NCBI GenBank assembly: GCA_937958295.1
Contig: CALFEY010000050.1
Location: 1 to 15,876 of the forward strand
Direction of reading: 5' to 3'
DNA from: an uncultured Pseudomonadota bacterium
Lineage (GTDB): Bacteria > Pseudomonadota > Gammaproteobacteria > Burkholderiales > Casimicrobiaceae
Length of the DNA stretch: 15,876 nucleotides
A program made the position numbers and the translations under genes. Positions 6,254-14,464 of the stretch are shown here, one piece after another (position 1 is the stretch's first letter; each line of letters opens with the position of its first letter). The notes beneath the pieces were generated by a model that made no database searches, was not told where the DNA came from, and saw only the letters and a program-made list of their open reading frames with translations.

Positions 6254-8347
6254 ATGTATACCGTCGCAGTCGATATCGGGGGAACGTTCACCGACGTCAT
6301 CGTGATCGAAGGTGCCTCCGGGCGTGCCTTTGCCGGCAAGTCGCTGACCACGCCGGCAGACCTGCAACAGGGCGTGCTCGACGGGCTGGCCGATGCTGCC
6401 TCGGAGGTGGGGGTCGACGTCGAGTCCTTGCTCGCCGACACCGAGCGGATGGTGCATGCCACCACCCAGTCGAGCAACGCAGTGTTCGCCTTCACCGGAG
6501 CGCGCACGGCGGTGCTCACCACGCGCGGCTTCCGTGACACGCTGCTCATCATGCGCGCCACCGGCCGGGTGGCCGGCCTCAGCGTCTTCGAGCGCCACCA
6601 CTACCGGCAGACGCAGAAGCCGCGCCTGCTCGTGGACGAGCGCGACATCTTCGAGATTCCCGAGCGGCTCGACCACCTGGGCCGCACCGTGGAGGCGCTC
6701 GACGAGGACGCGGTGCGCGCGGTGGCCGCCCAGGTGAAGGAGGGTGGCTACGAGGCGGTTGCGGTGGCCTTCCTCTTCTCGCACAAGAATGCGGCGCACG
6801 AGGAGCGGGTGGGACAGTTGCTGGCCGCAGCACTGCCGGGCGTATACGTCTCGCTGTCGTCGCGGATCGCGCCGATCATGGGCGAGTACGAGCGCAGCGC
6901 CACCGCGATGTTCAACGCTTACGTTGGACCGGTCATCGAGGGCTACGTCGCGCGTCTGGAGAAGACGTTGCACGATGCCGGCCTGCGCCAGAAGCTCCTG
7001 ATCGTGCAGGCCAACGGCGGTGTAGCCACCACGGCCCAGACCGTCCCCATTTTCACGATCGAATCGGGACCCGCCGCGGGCGTGGTCGGGGCCGCGGAGA
7101 TCGCGGCCACACTCGGCATGCCGAACGTGATCGCCACGGACGTCGGCGGCACCACCTTCAAGGTCGCCATCATCGAGGATGGCCGCTGGGGCTACAGCCG
7201 CGAGACGATCCTCAACCAATACCAGCTGCGTCTGCCGATGATCGACGTGGCCTCTATCGGCGCCGGCGGTGGCTCGATCGCCTGGGTCGACGGGCGTCGC
7301 CTGCGCATCGGGCCCCAGAGCGCCTCCGCGAGCCCGGGTCCGGCGTGCTATGGCCTGGGCGGCGAGGAGCCCACCGTGACCGATGCCGATCTGGTCCTGG
7401 GCTACCTGTCGGCCGACCGTTTCCTGGGCGGGCGCATGGCGCTGCACCCCGAGCGCGCCGCCGAAGCGATCCGCCGTCGCGTCGCCGATCCGATGTTCGG
7501 GGGCGATGTGCTGGCCGCTGCCGCGGGCATTCGCAGCGTGATCGATAACCAGATGGGCGATCTCATCCGCAAGTCGACGCTCGAGCGCGGCTACGACGCT
7601 CGCGACTTCGTGATGATGGCCTACGGCGGGGCAGGTCCCGTCCATGCGGCCTCGTACGGCGCGGAAGTCGGCGTGTCCGAGATCGTGGTCCCGTTCTTTG
7701 CCACGGTGCACTCGGCCTACGGCGCCGCGCAGTCGGACGTGCGCTTCAGCCTCCAGCACTCGCATCCGCTCGTGCTGCCGGTGACGCCGGCGATCGTCGA
7801 GCAGATTTACGCCGCGATGGAAGCCGACGGCGCGAAGCGTCTCGCGCAGGCCGACGTGGCGCCCGGCCAGCAGCGCTTCGAGCGTTGGGTCGAGGCCCGT
7901 TACCGCCGACAGGTGCACAACCTGCGGGTGCCGGCGCCGGCAGTGATCGACGAGGCGGGCCTCGCCGCGATGGAGGCCGGCTTCCATCGCGAGTACGAGC
8001 GTCTCTTCGGCAAGGGTGCAGCGCTGCGCGATGCCGGCATCGAGCTCGTGAACTACGGCGTGTACGCCATCGGCGTGGTGCCGCGTATCGCACCGGAGCG
8101 CGCGCCCGCCGGCGGCTCGGCCGAGCCGCGCGCCTTCCGCATGACCTATTGCCCAACGCGCTCCGACATGGTGTCCACCCCGATCTACGAGGGACCCCGC
8201 CTGCCGTCGGGGGCCGAACTCGCGGGGCCGGCCATCATCGAGCACCCGGGAACGAACATCGTGGTGCTGACCGGCCAGACCGCCCGCATCGACGCCTGGC
8301 GGCACACCCACATACTCATCAAGAGCCGCATGAAAGGGAATGCATGA
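6254..8347 (+). CDS. hyuA: Hydantoinase/oxoprolinase family protein, HyuA (N-methylhydantoinase A / carboxylase beta-type subunit)
   Basis: A 697-residue ATP-binding subunit of the hydantoinase A/oxoprolinase/acetone carboxylase family, which activates a carbonyl or carboxylate by phosphorylation and works with HyuB. Seen in order: DIGGTFTD (7-14, first phosphate-binding loop), HATTQSSNAV (68-77, family HGTT-type motif), DVGGTT (296-301, second phosphate loop of the actin-like fold), GAGGGS (336-341) and SPGPACYG (about 360-367). The length is normal for HyuA. GGAAG (6243-6247) lies 6 bases before the ATG. Its last codon overlaps the HyuB start as ATGA. It is the first gene after the promoter at 6157. 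Whether the reaction is hydantoin or lactam hydrolysis or a ketone carboxylation cannot be told from this subunit alone. Confidence 0.95.
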   Translation: MYTVAVDIGGTFTDVIVIEGASGRAFAGKSLTTPADLQQGVLDGLADAASEVGVDVESLLADTERMVHATTQSSNAVFAFTGARTAVLTTRGFRDTLLIMRATGRVAGLSVFERHHYRQTQKPRLLVDERDIFEIPERLDHLGRTVEALDEDAVRAVAAQVKEGGYEAVAVAFLFSHKNAAHEERVGQLLAAALPGVYVSLSSRIAPIMGEYERSATAMFNAYVGPVIEGYVARLEKTLHDAGLRQKLLIVQANGGVATTAQTVPIFTIESGPAAGVVGAAEIAATLGMPNVIATDVGGTTFKVAIIEDGRWGYSRETILNQYQLRLPMIDVASIGAGGGSIAWVDGRRLRIGPQSASASPGPACYGLGGEEPTVTDADLVLGYLSADRFLGGRMALHPERAAEAIRRRVADPMFGGDVLAAAAGIRSVIDNQMGDLIRKSTLERGYDARDFVMMAYGGAGPVHAASYGAEVGVSEIVVPFFATVHSAYGAAQSDVRFSLQHSHPLVLPVTPAIVEQIYAAMEADGAKRLAQADVAPGQQRFERWVEARYRRQVHNLRVPAPAVIDEAGLAAMEAGFHREYERLFGKGAALRDAGIELVNYGVYAIGVVPRIAPERAPAGGSAEPRAFRMTYCPTRSDMVSTPIYEGPRLPSGAELAGPAIIEHPGTNIVVLTGQTARIDAWRHTHILIKSRMKGNA

Positions 8348-10530
8348 ACACGCGCGTCCCCGCTGAAGTGGATCCGGTGACCTTCGAGGTCCTCAATCAC
8401 CGCTTGCTCAGCATCACGGAGGAGATGGGCATCCAGTACATGCGATGCTCGGGATCGAACGTCCTCATCACCGGCAACGACGCGGCCACCGCGATCATGC
8501 TGCCCGACGGCGCGCTCGTGTCGGTGGGGCCGTACATCGTCACGCAAGGCAACGTGCTGCCGTTGATCGTCGAGAGCACTCAGCGCCTCACGCACGCGTC
8601 CGTGGGCATCGGCGACGGCGACATATTCATCTGCAACGATCCCTACCTCGGCGCCATCCACCACCCGGACTTCGCCACCGTCGCGCCGATCTATCACGCG
8701 GGTGAGCTCGTGGCCTGGATCGGCGCGTCGGGGCATCAGCTCGACACGGGCGGCATGGATCCGGGTGGCTTCTCGATCAAGGCGGTCGACACCCACCAGG
8801 AGGGCCTGCGCATGCCGCCGGTCAAGCTGGTCGAAGCGGGACGGGTGCGCGAGGACGTGCTCGCATGGATCCTCAACCAGGTGCGCGATCCCCTCGTGGG
8901 CCTGGACGTGCGGGGGCAGATCGCCGCGCTGGACTCGGGCCGCCGTGCCATCCTGGACCTCATCGAGCGCTGGGGCGTGGACGCGGTGAAGGCCGTCATG
9001 AATGGCTCGATCGCGCATGCGCACGAGAAGCTCTCGAGGCGCCTGCGCGAATTGCCCGACGGCGAGTGGCGGGAGACGCAGTACATCGATCACGACGGCC
9101 ACGAGTCGAACATCTACCAGGTCGTGTGCACGCTCAGGAAGCGCGGAGACCGCCTGACCTTCGACTTCTCGGGAACGAGCCCCAATGCCCGCGGGCTCAT
9201 CAATTCCACGTACTCCGGCCTGCAGGCCGCGGTGCTGTCCTCGGTCTACATCAACCTGTGCTGGGACCTGCCGTGGAACCGCGGCGTGCGCGACTGTCTC
9301 GACATCGTCACGGAGGTGGGCACGGTCAATAACTGCGCCTACCCCGCGCCCTGCGCGATGGCCACGATCTCGGCGGTGATCGTGACCATCGACGCGACGT
9401 GGCGGTGCCTGTCGCATGCATTGCTCGCCAGTGAGAAGTACCGCGACCAGGCGATGGCCGTGTGGTCGGGCACCTCCATGGCGCCGATCTTCGCCGGCAC
9501 GAGCCAGCACGGCTTTCCCTTCGCCGCTACGGAGATGAGCCACTTCGGCGGCGGCGGCGGCGCGCGCACCTACGCGGATGGCGTCGACACGGCGGGCATC
9601 GTGTTCAACACCACGCCCAACATGCCGAACATCGAGGACCAGGAAGCCGAGTATCCCGTGCTCTACCTGTTCCGCCGGCATCTGCAGGATTCCGGCGGCC
9701 CCGGACGCTTTCGCGGCGGCCGGTCGGGCGAGCTCGCGTACACGATGTACGACGCGCCCAACGATTTCCTCGAAGGCCTTTTCGCCGGCACCGGCGCCGA
9801 GATGCCCAATGCAATCGGCCTCGGCGGTGGCATGCCCGGCGCAGCCATCCGCGTCGCGCGCGTCGTGGACACCGACGTTCGCGAGCGGCTGGCGAGCGGC
9901 ATGCCGTTGCCGGCAAGTCTCGACGCCATCGCCGGCACGCGCGAGATCCTGTGCTGCAAGCACGTGCGCACGCCGATGGCCGCAGGCGACGTCTGGTATC
10001 ACAGCTGGCAGGCGGGCGGCGGCTACGGCGATCCGCTGACGCGCGAATCCGCGGTGGTGGCCACCGACGTGGCCCGCGGCGTGGTGTCGGTCGCGGCGGC
10101 GCGCTCGATCTATGGGGTGGTCGTCGATGCCGCCGGCGCGCTCGACGAAGCAGGTACCGCGGGCGCGCGGGCCGCGATTCGCGGCGAGCGCCTGGCGGCC
10201 GCCACCGTGCCCGAACCCGCCGGGCCGCTGGTGCTTACCGGCACGGGCAAGCACCGCTACGGCGATGCGCTGGTCGCCGACTTCGACCGCGACGAGATCG
10301 CGTGCGGACACTGCGGCCATGTGCTCGGCCGCGGAGGCCACGATCTCTTCCCGCAGTTACGCGAATTCGAGACGCCCCTTGAGGCCGCCGGCCCCGTGCG
10401 CGGCGAAGACTACGCCGCCGGGCGCTTCAAGTTGCGGCACCTGTGCTGCAGCTCGTGCGGCGGGCTCATCGATGTCCAGGTCGCATTGCAGGGCGTGCCG
10501 CGCGCCGGCATGCGCATCGAATACGCCTGA
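8344..10530 (+). CDS. hyuB: Hydantoinase B family protein, HyuB, with C-terminal acetone-carboxylase-gamma-like zinc ribbon
   Basis: A 728-residue catalytic partner of HyuA. The start ATG overlaps the HyuA stop (ATGA), with AAGGGA at 8334-8339 as ribosome binding site. The HyuB core begins VDPVTFEVLNHRLLSITEEMG and carries NDPYLGAIHHPDF (98-110) and GHQLDTGG (130-137), the conserved His/Asp segments of the family. After about residue 640 there is an extension with C654-x2-C657 and, 44 residues on, C702-x2-C705 in a CSSCGGLIDVQ context. This recalls the gamma subunit of acetone carboxylase, where paired CxxC motifs bind zinc, so the protein looks like a HyuB-gamma fusion. That favours a carboxylase-like or at least metal-dependent enzyme over a simple hydantoinase. 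The FAH-family gene follows after 24 bases. Confidence 0.93.
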   Translation: MNTRVPAEVDPVTFEVLNHRLLSITEEMGIQYMRCSGSNVLITGNDAATAIMLPDGALVSVGPYIVTQGNVLPLIVESTQRLTHASVGIGDGDIFICNDPYLGAIHHPDFATVAPIYHAGELVAWIGASGHQLDTGGMDPGGFSIKAVDTHQEGLRMPPVKLVEAGRVREDVLAWILNQVRDPLVGLDVRGQIAALDSGRRAILDLIERWGVDAVKAVMNGSIAHAHEKLSRRLRELPDGEWRETQYIDHDGHESNIYQVVCTLRKRGDRLTFDFSGTSPNARGLINSTYSGLQAAVLSSVYINLCWDLPWNRGVRDCLDIVTEVGTVNNCAYPAPCAMATISAVIVTIDATWRCLSHALLASEKYRDQAMAVWSGTSMAPIFAGTSQHGFPFAATEMSHFGGGGGARTYADGVDTAGIVFNTTPNMPNIEDQEAEYPVLYLFRRHLQDSGGPGRFRGGRSGELAYTMYDAPNDFLEGLFAGTGAEMPNAIGLGGGMPGAAIRVARVVDTDVRERLASGMPLPASLDAIAGTREILCCKHVRTPMAAGDVWYHSWQAGGGYGDPLTRESAVVATDVARGVVSVAAARSIYGVVVDAAGALDEAGTAGARAAIRGERLAAATVPEPAGPLVLTGTGKHRYGDALVADFDRDEIACGHCGHVLGRGGHDLFPQLREFETPLEAAGPVRGEDYAAGRFKLRHLCCSSCGGLIDVQVALQGVPRAGMRIEYA

Positions 10531-10554
10531 CCCCGCCTCGTACACGGAGATTTC

Positions 10555-11418
10555 ATGCAGCTCGTTCGCTTCAAGCACCCCGCCACGGCCGGCTGGACCG
10601 TTGGCATGCACGTCGATGGCGTGGTCCACGACCTTACCTCGCGCTACGCGACGATCGCGGCCTTCATGCAGGCGTTCCCGGACGGCTGGACGGCGGCGAG
10701 CGTAGCGCTGCAAGGGTTGCCAACGCGGCCCGTTGCCGAGGTCGAGCTCGGTCCGCCGATCGACGATGCGTCCACGCTCTACCTCGTGGGCGCCAACTAT
10801 CGCAAGCATGCGGAGGAAGCGGGCCTCGACGTTCCCGAGATACCGGTGATCTTCGCCAAGCCCGCGACCGCGCTCGTGGGCACGGGACAGCCGATCCGCG
10901 TGCCGGCCATCTCCACGCAGATGGACTACGAGGGCGAGCTTGCCGTGATGATCGGCCGCACGGCCACCCGGGTGTCGAAGGACGACGCCCCCCGCCACGT
11001 GGCGGGCTATACCGTCGTGAACGACGTCACGGCGCGCGACCTGCAGTGGGTGCAGCTCGGCAAGCACCGCATCGTCGACTGGTTCTCGTCGAAGTGCCTC
11101 GATGATTCCACGCCCGTGGGACCGTGGGTGGTGCCGGCCGCCACTGCGGGCGACCCGCACCGCCTGCGCCTGACGACGCGCCTGAACGGCGAGCTCATGC
11201 AGGACGCCGACACGTCGCTCATGGTGTTCTCGGTGTGGGACCTCGTCGAGTTCATCTCCGCACGCGTGACGTTGCGGCCCGGGGACATCGTTTCCACCGG
11301 CACACCCTACGGCGTGGGCGGATTTCGCAAGATATTCCTCAAGCCGAGGGACGTCCTGCGGGTCGAGGTCGGCGATGTCGGCGTGCTCGAAAATCCGGTC
11401 GCGCTGACGCCCGCCTGA
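10555..11418 (+). CDS. Fumarylacetoacetate hydrolase (FAH) family protein
   Basis: A 287-residue member of the FAH superfamily, Mg/Mn-dependent enzymes that hydrolyse C-C bonds of diketo acids, decarboxylate oxaloacetate-like acids, or hydrate or isomerise related compounds. The catalytic region is intact: NYRKHAEE (81-88) with the likely catalytic His85, IFAKPATALVG (99-109), the metal ligands E126 and E128 in MDYEGELAVMIGR, D157 in VVNDVTARDLQ, and SSKCLDDSTPVGPW (178-191). STGTPYGVG near residue 250 is the usual late glycine loop. The length fits the single-domain bacterial enzymes. GGAGA (10546-10550) precedes the ATG by 4 bases. In this operon it probably acts on the product of HyuAB, for example a beta-keto or diketo acid; this is inference. 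The regulator gene starts 8 bases after its stop. Confidence 0.93.
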   Translation: MQLVRFKHPATAGWTVGMHVDGVVHDLTSRYATIAAFMQAFPDGWTAASVALQGLPTRPVAEVELGPPIDDASTLYLVGANYRKHAEEAGLDVPEIPVIFAKPATALVGTGQPIRVPAISTQMDYEGELAVMIGRTATRVSKDDAPRHVAGYTVVNDVTARDLQWVQLGKHRIVDWFSSKCLDDSTPVGPWVVPAATAGDPHRLRLTTRLNGELMQDADTSLMVFSVWDLVEFISARVTLRPGDIVSTGTPYGVGGFRKIFLKPRDVLRVEVGDVGVLENPVALTPA

Positions 11419-11426
11419 CGCGCCCC

Positions 11427-12050
11427 ATGAAGAAGACCAAGCCGACCCGCTCGCGCATCGCCGTCGATCGCGACGAGCTCCGCGACGACGATACGGCGAG
11501 CTCGATCGGCGGGGTCATCCGCCGCGCGCGCAAGGAGCAGGCGCTCACGCTGCAGCAGCTCGCCGAGGCATCCGAGCTGTCGCTTAGCTACTTGAGCCAG
11601 ATCGAGCGCAACCTGCTCAATCCGTCGGTGGGCACGCTGAAGCGTATCGCGGAGGCGCTCGACCTTCCGGCGGGCAAGCTGATGTTCGCCTCGGAGACCG
11701 GGTCGTCGCGCGTGACCGTGGCAGTGATGCGCAAGGGCCAGCGCAAGAAGGTCGCGTTCCCGCAGTCGAGTATCAGCTACGAGCTGCTCACGCCCGATTT
11801 GCGACGGCGCGCCTCGCTGCTCTGGCTCACGGCCGAGCCCGATGCCGAGAGCGGCGCACCGCTCACTCATGAAGGCGAGGACGTGGTGGTCGTGCTGAAG
11901 GGCCGTCTCGACGTCGAAGTCGGCGGCACGTGGTACGAGCTCGCCGCCGGCGACAGCATCTACTTCAACAGCGAGCTTCCGCATCGCTGGTGCAACAGGG
12001 GGAAAGGAACGGCCGAGGCCATCTGGGTCAGCGCGCCGCCATCGTTCTAG
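11427..12050 (+). CDS. XRE-family transcriptional regulator with cupin sensor domain
   Basis: A 207-residue one-component regulator. Residues about 29-83 are an XRE helix-turn-helix domain (RRARKEQALTLQQLAEASEL then SYLSQIERNLLNPSVGTLKRIAEAL), and about 130-203 a cupin barrel with HEGEDVVVVLKGRLDVEVGG and LAAGDSIYFNSELPHRW. Regulators of this build bind a small metabolite in the cupin and usually control neighbouring catabolic genes. An Arg/Lys-rich tail of about 25 residues precedes the HTH. The start at 11427 lies 8 bases after the FAH stop and has no Shine-Dalgarno sequence, so translation probably depends on coupling, which would keep regulator levels low. The palindrome at 6171-6190 is the best candidate operator, making this an autoregulated operon. 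Confidence 0.94.
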   Translation: MKKTKPTRSRIAVDRDELRDDDTASSIGGVIRRARKEQALTLQQLAEASELSLSYLSQIERNLLNPSVGTLKRIAEALDLPAGKLMFASETGSSRVTVAVMRKGQRKKVAFPQSSISYELLTPDLRRRASLLWLTAEPDAESGAPLTHEGEDVVVVLKGRLDVEVGGTWYELAAGDSIYFNSELPHRWCNRGKGTAEAIWVSAPPSF

Positions 12051-12183
12051 GTACCGGATAGACGCCGACGCCGGCATGCCAAGCGGCTTACGCGAAGAGA
12101 ATGAAGTCAGGGGGCAACGTTGTCTCGTGATCGTTCGGTCTCGCTTCCCTGAAGCGGGCCGACATCCGCCGGAAGGAGCAGAC

Positions 12184-13167
12184 ATGAACGTTATCGGACG
12201 CAGTCTTGTGCTTGGTTGCCTTGCCTTTGGATTGCTCGCGGCTGCACCGCTGCGCGCCCAGGAGCCCTATCCCAGTAAGCCGATTCGCCTGGTGCTGGGC
12301 TTTGCGCCGGGGGGCATCTCGGATGTGTTGGGCCGCGCGCTCGCGCAGCGCCTGTCGACGCAACTCGGACAGCAGGTGGTGGTGGATAACAAGCCCGGTG
12401 CCGGCGGCAGCATCGCCGCCAACATCGTGGCGACGGCGCCCAACGATGGCTACACGCTCTGGCTGCAGGACATGACGAGCCACGCCATCAACGCCACCAT
12501 GTACACCAAGTTGCCCTTCGACCCGATCACCGCGTTCGCGCCGATCTCGCTGGTCGCGTACACGCCCCTCATGATCGCGGTGCATCCCAGCCAGTCCGCG
12601 CGCACGGTTGCCGAGCTCGTGGCCTTCCTCAAGGCCAACCCGCAGAAGCACTCGTATGGATCGGCCGGCAATGGCACGCCCAACCATTTGGCGGCGGAGC
12701 TCATGCTGAAGCAGGCCGGCCTGAAGGACATCGTGCACATACCGTACAAGGGGAGCGCTCCCACGGTACAGGCGCTGCTCGCCAACGACGTCGCGTTCTC
12801 GTTTCTCAGCATGCCGCCCGCCGTGGCTGCCGTGAACAGTGGCCAGCTCGTAGGCTTGGCCGTGACCTCCGCGGCGCGCGTGGGCGCGGCCCCCAACGTC
12901 CCCACGATGGTCGAAGCCGGCTTCCCGGGCTTCGAGATGGTCGTGTACACGGGCATCCTCGCCCCCGCGGGGACGCCGCGACCGATCATCGACAAGCTCA
13001 ACGCGGAGATCGCCAAGGCGGTGGCCTCGCCGGAGGTGCTTGCCGTGTACAAGGGGATCGGGGCCGAAGCCGTGACCAATTCTCCCGCAGCTTTCCGTGC
13101 ACAGATGGAGCGGGACGTCGCCATGTATGCCCCCATGATCAAGGCGTCGGGCGCCAAGATCGACTGA
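12184..13167 (+). CDS. Bug-family (TctC-like) tripartite tricarboxylate transporter substrate-binding protein
   Basis: A 327-residue periplasmic receptor of the Bug family, abundant in Burkholderiales, binding carboxylates, amides or similar small polar ligands. A signal peptide of about 25 residues ends LRA before QEPYPSKPIRLVLGFAPGG, the family's N-terminal signature; D47 in GGISDVLGR is the expected ligand-contacting Asp. NKPGAGGSIAAN (69-80), APNDGYTL (85-92), YGSAGNGTPNHLAAE and HIPYKGSAP are further family landmarks. GGAAGGAG (12171-12178) gives a strong start. It is preceded by a 133-bp gap with a small hairpin (CGCTTC/GAAGCG, 12142-12156) but no convincing promoter. No TctA/TctB membrane components are in the window, so it either uses those encoded elsewhere or acts as an extracytoplasmic sensor. 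Confidence 0.95.
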   Translation: MNVIGRSLVLGCLAFGLLAAAPLRAQEPYPSKPIRLVLGFAPGGISDVLGRALAQRLSTQLGQQVVVDNKPGAGGSIAANIVATAPNDGYTLWLQDMTSHAINATMYTKLPFDPITAFAPISLVAYTPLMIAVHPSQSARTVAELVAFLKANPQKHSYGSAGNGTPNHLAAELMLKQAGLKDIVHIPYKGSAPTVQALLANDVAFSFLSMPPAVAAVNSGQLVGLAVTSAARVGAAPNVPTMVEAGFPGFEMVVYTGILAPAGTPRPIIDKLNAEIAKAVASPEVLAVYKGIGAEAVTNSPAAFRAQMERDVAMYAPMIKASGAKID

Positions 13168-13213
13168 CGAGCGCCGCTCCGGCGGTTCTGCCAACGCATC
13201 CACAGGATCTTCC

Positions 13214-14464
13214 ATGTCCTCTCCACTCCCAGGCCTCGGCCGACGACCGGACCAGACGCTGTCGCTCAACATGAAGCTGCTCGCGCATCACGAGCTCCAG
13301 GGCTTCGGCGGGATGGGCGAGGGGATGGGCATGCAGATCGCGCGGGACGGCCGCCGGATCCTGTGGATGGCCCACGAATCTGCGCCGAAGAACTTCACCG
13401 GGGTGGACGTCTCCGATCCACGGGCACCCGTGGTCGTCGTGCAGACCGAGTTGCCGCACTCGAACGTCCGCTCGAACTCGCTCGATGTGGTGGGCGACAC
13501 GATGATCGTGGCTTACCAGACGCGCGATGTCGGCATGAAGCCCGCCGGCTTCGACATCTTCGACATCGCCGACCCGGCGGCACCGCGCCTCGTCACGCAC
13601 TTCGACGCCTCGGGGCCATTCTCGCGAGGGGTACATGCCGTATGGTTCGTCGATGGCGAGTACGTCCACATGGGCAGCGGTGCCGCCGACTTCGAGCCGA
13701 CGCATCCCAACGACGACCAGTTCTACCGCATCATCGACGTGCGCAACCTGTCCCGGCCGGTGGAAGTCGGCCGCTGGTGGTATCCGGGCACGCGGCGCGG
13801 CGATGCCGAGCCGCCGCCGCATCGCCTGCCGCCGCAGTTCGAGACCGGCATACGCGCGCACAACACGAACGTGTTTCCGCAGCGGCCCGATCGCGCCTAC
13901 GTCGGCTACGTCGACGGGGGCGCCGTGATCCTCGACATTGCCGACAAGGCACATCCGAAACTCGTGAGCAACTGGCGCTACTCGCCGCCGTTCAACGGGA
14001 TGACGCATACGGTCCTGCCCCTGTTCGATCGGGAGCTGCTGATCGTGAGCGACGAGTGCCTGCAGGACGACGGCAAGGACTGGCCCAAGCTCGTGCGCGT
14101 GGTCGATGCCCGCATGGAGACGAATCTCGTGCCGATCGCGACCTTTCCTCCGGCGCCGTACGACGCCTTCGCGCACCGCGGCGGTCGCTCCGGCGCCCAC
14201 AACCTGCACGAGAACCTGCCGGTGCCGGCGTCCTGGCAGTCGGACCAGATCATCGTGGGGACGTTCTTCAACCAGGGGGTGCGCGTGTACGACATCGCCA
14301 ATCCCTACCAGCCGGAGGAAGTGGCGTACTTCGTTCCGGGGGCGCCGTCGATGTCCCCGGCCGGTGCCATCCAGCTCAACGACGTGTACGTCGACGATCG
14401 GCGCATCGTCTATACGATGGACCGCTACAGCGGCGGCCTGTACATCCTCGAGATGACGATTTGA
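13214..14464 (+). CDS. LVIVD-repeat beta-propeller protein of unknown function
   Basis: A 416-residue protein made of repeats of the LVIVD type. The strand-turn motif (hydrophobic-x-D-I/V-x-x-P-x-x-P) is seen at residues 63-73, 114-125, 172-183, 238-249 and 357-368, with a weaker copy at 294-306, suggesting a six- or seven-bladed propeller. Histidines recur at equivalent places after the motif: H141 (GVHAV), H216 (RAHNT), H265 (MTHTV) and H329 (GAHNL), a pattern that could place four His around a central channel as in metal-binding propellers. There is no signal peptide, so it should be cytoplasmic unless exported otherwise. AGGA (13204-13207) precedes the ATG by 6 bases. The next gene, a CobW GTPase, starts within its stop codon, which hints at a metal-delivery partnership. 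No enzymatic function is established for the family. Confidence 0.85.
   Translation: MSSPLPGLGRRPDQTLSLNMKLLAHHELQGFGGMGEGMGMQIARDGRRILWMAHESAPKNFTGVDVSDPRAPVVVVQTELPHSNVRSNSLDVVGDTMIVAYQTRDVGMKPAGFDIFDIADPAAPRLVTHFDASGPFSRGVHAVWFVDGEYVHMGSGAADFEPTHPNDDQFYRIIDVRNLSRPVEVGRWWYPGTRRGDAEPPPHRLPPQFETGIRAHNTNVFPQRPDRAYVGYVDGGAVILDIADKAHPKLVSNWRYSPPFNGMTHTVLPLFDRELLIVSDECLQDDGKDWPKLVRVVDARMETNLVPIATFPPAPYDAFAHRGGRSGAHNLHENLPVPASWQSDQIIVGTFFNQGVRVYDIANPYQPEEVAYFVPGAPSMSPAGAIQLNDVYVDDRRIVYTMDRYSGGLYILEMTI

Noticed and set aside
12115..12156. CAACGTTG palindrome and CGCTTC/GAAGCG hairpin before the Bug gene as promoter or terminator
   Set aside because: Both are short, with no accompanying -35/-10 pair or T-run; they are compatible with chance in this sequence.
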